From: Nitrospira_D sp035465795
GTDB taxonomy: Bacteria > Nitrospirota > Nitrospiria > Nitrospirales > Nitrospiraceae
DNA length: 64,000 nt
NCBI RefSeq assembly: GCF_049546785.1
Contig: NZ_JBMWAN010000006.1
Span: forward strand, 62,001-126,000
Direction of reading: 5' to 3'
The translations under genes and the position numbers were made by a program. Each line of letters opens with the position of its first letter. The stretch's first letter is position 1. Below, piece by piece: positions 61,201-64,000 of this stretch. Under the pieces are notes generated by a model, which worked only from the letters and a program-made list of their open reading frames with translations, ran no database searches and had not been told where the DNA came from.

Positions 61201-61579
61201 TGTGACATCGGAGGATGAGGAGGTCATCGCAACAGTCCGCGAGTCTGTCCGGGAACTCCTCGCCACGTTCGGCCGGTCCGATCTCTATGCGACGCTGCGC
61301 AAGGCCACGATCCTGGGCCGGGAGGTGCCGTTTGTCATGCCCTGGGGAGACGGGCAGGTGTTGGAGGGAGTCATCGACATCATCTATCGTCTTGACGGCC
61401 GTCTCTGGATTGCAGACTATAAAACCGATGCGGTGAGCGCCGAGGACGCGCCCGGGCGGGCCGAACGGTACCGCACCCAGGCCACCATGTATAAGACCGC
61501 CACGGCACAGAGTCTGGGCGTTCCCTCTGTCTCGTGCCGGCTGCTGTTCCTTCGCGCGGGAATCGGCGTTGACATATAA
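58244..61579 (+). CDS. addA: AddA-like UvrD/Rep-family helicase-nuclease
   Basis: Motor and nuclease subunit of the AddAB enzyme. 1111 residues from GTG 58244, which has AAGGAGG 7 bases upstream. SF1 motifs: Walker A AGAGTGKTT (about 25-33), TFTNKAATEMK (motif Ia), LVDEFQDTDPIQYE (motif II, about 377), VGDPKQSIYAFRRAD (motif III), LTIHKAKGLEFPVVILPG (motif V) and RRRVLYVGMTRAKE (motif VI). A C-terminal nuclease core VIDIIYRLDGRLWIADYKTD (about 1043-1062) is intact. Together with addB it should produce 3' single-stranded tails for RecA. Confidence 0.93.
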   Translation: MELIPDKPARESAETTFDRNVVVVAGAGTGKTTLLVNRLVHALIKEPRPVSITQIVALTFTNKAATEMKVRLRERLLVLAHPEAPPASDGGAVSMEDLRQRYGLSTDEIAARAASALRDLEKAQIGTLHSFAAHLLRLHPLESGVDPVFQEDDGLRFEEHFSAAWDVWIDRELSRQGAHHELWRVVLGATTIDSLRDLTKALCSELVELGSLRQQIDAPEMSPWVTQWVRQCHERAQALLDDHDRPKRRKIEQMLAAAATLMQLVANEGPAGIQTLPQEERECLAKDPGNIVAGWEKPAFSEAVTLIKTANQLLLVNHPFFKDLLKLLEPLILQIRASFAQKGWVSFDGLLAKARALLRDHPAVRERIKRDYRAVLVDEFQDTDPIQYEIILAVSERQGNHARDWHEMALEPGKLFIVGDPKQSIYAFRRADIEAFDRVVQKIETDGGMVRTLTTNFRSDAAVLGPVNDVFDRLFERRPLIQPANVRLEVRPQRRPSPLDAGVRLHVTVPGEGEEAVDAAKATRDESEGLARWIKDELSTRPNLKAGQIALLFRKLTQADTYLDALRRYDIPYVIEGEKHFYRRQEVIDLVNVLRVLDHPHDSVALAGLLRSPLGGLPDRTIYDLRQADCFNYLHEGQVAAWNHSSAAAVQGLYRQLARLHRAVGALPLGEAIQLIFDRLPLLEIAGASLHGEQAVANLLKIKQTAAGLSDRPHLTLSGFVDLMVSRLDEQPDEAESPLSEESSDAVQILTIHKAKGLEFPVVILPGLHQGSGRERSAPTVTYDWSSGTYGLSLGEHQTFGSVLVQEKLKMREEAERRRVLYVGMTRAKEVLLLSGGVTARSVGETVLGLLQNIGEGEVGTRSTDTLKIGDSLIPHRVIEAPDHKWPRRSLASGSGTSPVDPAAVAARWDERRLRWSQARATATHLTPTTMGENRVPLAPRSSNGSQSREAGRLIGIVIHRILEQWDFAADPAGLSDRLAPAIQCLVTSEDEEVIATVRESVRELLATFGRSDLYATLRKATILGREVPFVMPWGDGQVLEGVIDIIYRLDGRLWIADYKTDAVSAEDAPGRAERYRTQATMYKTATAQSLGVPSVSCRLLFLRAGIGVDI

Positions 61580-61605
61580 CGGGCTCAATCCGATCGCTAT
61601 TCAAC

Positions 61606-61986
61606 GTGTCGACACGTCATCATCATCCCTCCGGTGAAGCCTTTGCCCGCCTGGTGCGGCAGGCCATCGCCGACCTGCCGCCGGAATATGCCAGACTGAT
61701 CGACACCATCGCCGTGGTGGTGGAAGAAGAGCCGCCGCGACAAGTCCTCGAAGAAATGGAGATCGATCCGGAAGAGGAATTGCTCGGCCTCTATCAGGGC
61801 CTGCCGCTGGGCGACGATTCGTTTTTCGGATCCGGCGGAGAGCACCCGGCGCAGATCGCGCTCTACCGCGGACCGATTCTCCGGCTGTGCGACACAGAAG
61901 AAGAGATCGTGCAGGAGGTGTGCGATACGCTCGTCCATGAACTGGGACACCACGTGGGGCTGGACGACGACGAGATGCCTTATTGA
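61606..61986 (+). CDS. Zincin-like metallopeptidase family protein
   Basis: A 126-residue acidic protein of the minimal zincin group (PF06262-like). The zinc motif HELGHH (H111, E112, H115) followed by GLDDDEM near the C-terminus is diagnostic. Begins at GTG 61606, 26 bases after addA. Proteolytic activity has rarely been shown for this group. Its last seven bases overlap the lgt stop region on the opposite strand. Confidence 0.85.
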   Translation: MSTRHHHPSGEAFARLVRQAIADLPPEYARLIDTIAVVVEEEPPRQVLEEMEIDPEEELLGLYQGLPLGDDSFFGSGGEHPAQIALYRGPILRLCDTEEEIVQEVCDTLVHELGHHVGLDDDEMPY

Positions 61987-62807
61987 GGAGAGGTGATCGA
62001 TCGGGCTTGCTCGAGTGAGCGTTTGTGATAGCCCCAGACCAGCATGAAGACGCCCAGCATCACCATCGGCGCCGAGAGGATCTGGCCCATGGAAAACGGG
62101 CCGAGCACAAAGCCCAAATGGAGATCCGGTTCACGGAAGAGTTCCACAAACATCCGGCAGACGCCGTAGCCCGCGATAAAGGTCCAGCAGAGCGTCCCCG
62201 GAGGCGTGGATCGGCGGCCCACCAGCCACAAGACGGTAAAGAGCAGCACACCCTCGAGTGAGGCTTCATAGAGCTGAGAGGGATGCCGGCAGGCCGGTCC
62301 GCCGGCAGGGAAGACCATGCACCAGTCGACATCCGTCGCCCGGCCGTAGAGTTCCCCGTTGATGAAGTTACCCATCCGCCCGCATCCCAAGCCGATCGGC
62401 GTGACAGAGGCCGCCAGGTCCGCGACGGTGTAGACCGGGATTCCCCGCCGCTTGCTGAACCAGACGAGCGCGATCATGGTGCCGATGAGCCCGCCGTGAA
62501 ACGACATGCCGCCTTCCCAGACGGCGAGAATCTTTTCCGGGTGCTGCGAGTAGTAGGGGAAATTGTAGAACAGTGTGTAGCCGAGGCGTCCGCCCAGAAA
62601 CACCCCGAAGGCGGCGAACACCACCATGTCATAAATCTGGTCCGGTCCGAGAGGCAGCTGCTTGGCGGCAACGGTGCGCTTGATGAGGAAATAGGCCGCC
62701 GTCAGGCCGATGAGATACATCAACCCGTACCATCGAAACTGGAGTGGGCCGAGTTCGAGAAAGACAGGATCGATATGGGGGTAGGGAATGGCGGCGAACG
62801 AGCCCAT
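61980..62807 (-). CDS. lgt: Prolipoprotein diacylglyceryl transferase
   Basis: First enzyme of lipoprotein maturation: transfers diacylglycerol to the lipobox Cys at the inner membrane. 275 residues from ATG 62807 (CGGAG 6 bases upstream); ATG 62822 is an in-frame alternative. About seven membrane helices. Family signatures: PVFLELGPLQFRWYGLMY at the start, GGMSFHGGLIG and the Lgt motif GCGRMGNFINGELYGR, with RHPSQLYEA later. Serves the many lipoproteins of this window together with Lnt and LolCD. Confidence 0.95.
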   Translation of the reverse strand: MGSFAAIPYPHIDPVFLELGPLQFRWYGLMYLIGLTAAYFLIKRTVAAKQLPLGPDQIYDMVVFAAFGVFLGGRLGYTLFYNFPYYSQHPEKILAVWEGGMSFHGGLIGTMIALVWFSKRRGIPVYTVADLAASVTPIGLGCGRMGNFINGELYGRATDVDWCMVFPAGGPACRHPSQLYEASLEGVLLFTVLWLVGRRSTPPGTLCWTFIAGYGVCRMFVELFREPDLHLGFVLGPFSMGQILSAPMVMLGVFMLVWGYHKRSLEQARSITSPQ

Positions 62808-63066
62808 TACTTCTCCGATCATGATCGTTCGGCGATCATAGAGAAGACCATCCCCCATTGCAAGGAACAGAGTCGCGCTCACACCCCTTCGCGTACGTCA
62901 GGAATCGATGGCTGGAGCGACTTTGCCAGGATGACACCATGCAAGTGTGCCATTTCTGAAACGACTGTGTGGCCGGTTGTAGCGAAAACGTCACCGTTCA
63001 TGAGGCGGCCTTAATCCCCAGGGGCGATCACTGCATATTTTGAGGTAAATTGGGTCATTTTCGAGC

Positions 63067-63082
63067 TGGCACGGTACCTGCT
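63067..63082 (+). promoter_or_regulatory. Sigma-54 (RpoN) promoter for the YtxH-domain gene
   Basis: TGGCACG-GTAC-CTGCT, matching TGGCACG-N4-TTGCW at all but one position. The invariant GG (63068-63069) and GC (63080-63081) are separated by the required 10 bases. Initiation is expected near 63094, about 60 bases before the gene. No other gene lies between. Confidence 0.7.
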
Positions 63083-63153
63083 GATAGGGTCTGGTAGAAG
63101 GGCGAGACAGGAAAAACCCTTCAGAATCTTCACCACCAACCAGGAGGCATGCG

Positions 63154-63414
63154 ATGTCGGATCAAGGAAAGCAGGCAGCGAAAGTGGCCGCGATGATCGC
63201 TGGCGGAGCGGTGATTGGAGCCGGGTTGGGGATGCTCTTTGCGCCACAGTCCGGAGCGGAAACGCGCCGGGATATCGGGCGTGCCGCGAAGAAGGCCCAA
63301 CTGCAGGCGACTCGTTGGAGCCGGAGCGTGCAATCGGGTGTGCAGGAAGTCATGAATCGCGGCAAACAATTGGTGCAGCGCCACGAGACGCAGCCAAGGA
63401 TCGAAGCCGCCTAA
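63154..63414 (+). CDS. YtxH-domain stress-type membrane protein
   Basis: An 86-residue protein with an N-terminal soluble stretch, a Gly/Ala-rich membrane helix (VAAMIAGGAVIGAGLGMLFAP, about 11-31) and an amphipathic basic C-terminal part (SGAETRRDIGRAAKKAQ), the YtxH/GvpP-like pattern. AGGAGG precedes ATG 63154. In other bacteria such proteins belong to general-stress regulons; here the upstream sigma-54 site suggests activator-dependent control. Confidence 0.82.
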   Translation: MSDQGKQAAKVAAMIAGGAVIGAGLGMLFAPQSGAETRRDIGRAAKKAQLQATRWSRSVQSGVQEVMNRGKQLVQRHETQPRIEAA

Positions 63415-63506
63415 CGAGGCTTGCCGTCAAAACATATCGTTCTCTTGAGAGCATCCGCTTGCGGCCTGTTGCCACCCGGCACAGGCCGTGTGCGTTTTGA
63501 ATGCCA

Positions 63507-63618
63507 GTGATGGGTGATGTGTGATCGGTGATGGGCGGTCTCGATTCAATAGGTTCCTCAGCGCTCACGGCATTCCTGATTCCTTTCACCTCCCGGCTGA
63601 TCACCCATCACCCATCAC
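63507..63618. repeat. GTGANNN heptad inverted repeat near the window end
   Basis: Four units GTGATGG, GTGATGT, GTGATCG, GTGATGG at 63507-63534, a 63-base spacer, then three inverted units (TGATCAC, CCATCAC, CCATCAC) at 63598-63618. Same design as the trpE-trpG copy at 30746-30819 but with a longer spacer. Confidence 0.75.
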
Positions 63619-63687
63619 TTCCCCACCTGCTTGACCCCCTCAGACCTCGATGCTAGAGTCCCCGCCGTGTTTGCTGTGTAAGATCTC

Positions 63688-63809
63688 AGGCTGGCCAAAC
63701 AGGTTTCCACCAAGGCCGCAGCGAGCCGACAGGCGAGGCGTACTATTTTCGGTACGTCGCAGCGTGAAGGCGATGCGAGAACGCAGGTGGGAAGCTGTTT
63801 CGCCAGCCT
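63688..63809. mobile_element. 122-base palindromic (MITE-like) element next to tRNA-Leu
   Basis: Terminal inverted arms of 24 bases at 63688-63711 and 63786-63809 agree at 21 of 24 positions (outer ends AGGCTGGC and GCCAGCCT). Inside is a smaller imperfect hairpin GGCGTAC-N8-GTACGTC (63736-63757). No coding capacity. I recall similar GGCCGCAGCGAG...GTAC elements dispersed in Nitrospira genomes; this is memory, not a search. Whether it moves or is a REP-type palindrome cannot be decided here. Confidence 0.6.
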
Positions 63810-63813
63810 AGTA

Positions 63814-63903
63814 GCCGGAGTGGCGGAATAGGCAGACGCAAGGGACTTAAAATCCCTCGGGCCCAAAAGGCCCGTGCCGGTTCGATCCCGGCCTCCGGCA
63901 CCA
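63814..63903 (+). tRNA. tRNA-Leu, anticodon UAA
   Basis: A class II tRNA of 90 bases with encoded CCA. Acceptor stem GCCGGAG/CTCCGGC, D-arm GCG...CGC with GG in the loop, anticodon stem AGGGA/TCCCT around CTTAAAA (anticodon TAA), a long variable arm with stem GGGCC/GGCCC, and T-arm GCCGG-TTCGATC-CCGGC. Reads UUA and, by wobble, UUG. It begins four bases after the palindromic element, so its promoter lies in or beyond that element. Confidence 0.95.
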
Positions 63904-64000
63904 CTTTCAATACGCCAGCCCTGTCAGAAAAAGACTGCCGACCCATTTGTTTTCCTCATGTTTTTCCATGGAGTACCTAATGGATTAATCTCCCTACTTG

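Noticed and set aside
1..64000. CRISPR arrays, insertion sequences with transposase, prophage genes, rRNA
   Set aside because: Searched by eye on both strands; no regularly spaced repeats, transposase or integrase motifs, phage structural genes or rRNA segments were recognised.

Overview
The window is a bacterial chromosome segment, GC-rich (roughly 60 percent by eye) and densely coded on both strands. Gene content is that of a Gram-negative, outer-membrane-bearing bacterium: lipoprotein maturation (Lgt, Lnt), lipoprotein export (LolC/E plus LolD), an outer-membrane barrel, an AmpG-type permease and at least nine predicted lipoproteins. A class II (B12-dependent) ribonucleotide reductase, a bacterial topoisomerase VI, a compact complete trp operon and several small repeat elements make a Nitrospira-like member of the Nitrospirota my best guess. 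This is inference from gene content; there is no rRNA here to confirm it.

Layout. 1-8.9 kb: lon (cut by the window edge), an RlmL-type rRNA methyltransferase, a zinc-ribbon Nudix hydrolase, a ParE/RelE toxin-antitoxin pair, a PilZ protein, an SDR oxidoreductase, and a mutY-mutT-exonuclease repair operon. 8.9-23.4 kb: lipoproteins, small membrane proteins, the tRNA methylthiotransferases miaB and mtaB, ampG, nrdJ with a DnaA-box-rich upstream region, an ACT-domain protein, RlpA and a CorC/CNNM protein. 23.4-28.3 kb: ligA overlapping a 641-residue protein of unknown function that abuts a MoxR/CbbQ-type AAA+ ATPase. 28.4-36.3 kb: a clear sigma-70 promoter followed by a LysM lipoprotein and trpE-G-D-C-(lipoprotein)-F-B-A. 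36.4-44.5 kb, all on the minus strand: two envelope genes, lolD-lolC, lysS, prfB with the programmed +1 frameshift, and lnt. 45.2-47.6 kb: an operon of four lipoproteins, three of them tandem paralogues, plus a 58-residue protein. 47.6-49.0 kb: the largest gap without a convincing gene, AT-rich at its left end with two perfect DnaA boxes. 49.0-53.8 kb: topoisomerase VI B and A subunits and an SF2 helicase. 54.5-62.0 kb: a thioredoxin-like protein, a zinc-ribbon microprotein, AddB and AddA, and a zinc metallopeptidase. 62-64 kb: lgt, a sigma-54 promoter driving a YtxH-domain protein, two kinds of palindromic repeat, and tRNA-Leu(UAA).

Functional themes. (1) Genome maintenance: LigA, MutY/MutT, PolB-like exonuclease, AddAB, Topo VI, SF2 helicase and NrdJ. 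(2) Envelope and lipoprotein biology: Lgt, Lnt, LolCD, RlpA, AmpG and many lipoproteins. (3) Tryptophan biosynthesis, with a lipoprotein gene at its head and another inside it. (4) Translation: MiaB, MtaB, LysS, RF2, tRNA-Leu.

Most unusual items: the bacterial Topo VI-helicase locus, the AAA+/641-residue pair beside ligA, the tandem lipoprotein array, the GTGANNN heptad inverted repeats, the palindromic element ending four bases before tRNA-Leu, and the DnaA-box cluster before nrdJ. I did not find CRISPR arrays, complete insertion sequences, phage genes or rRNA.
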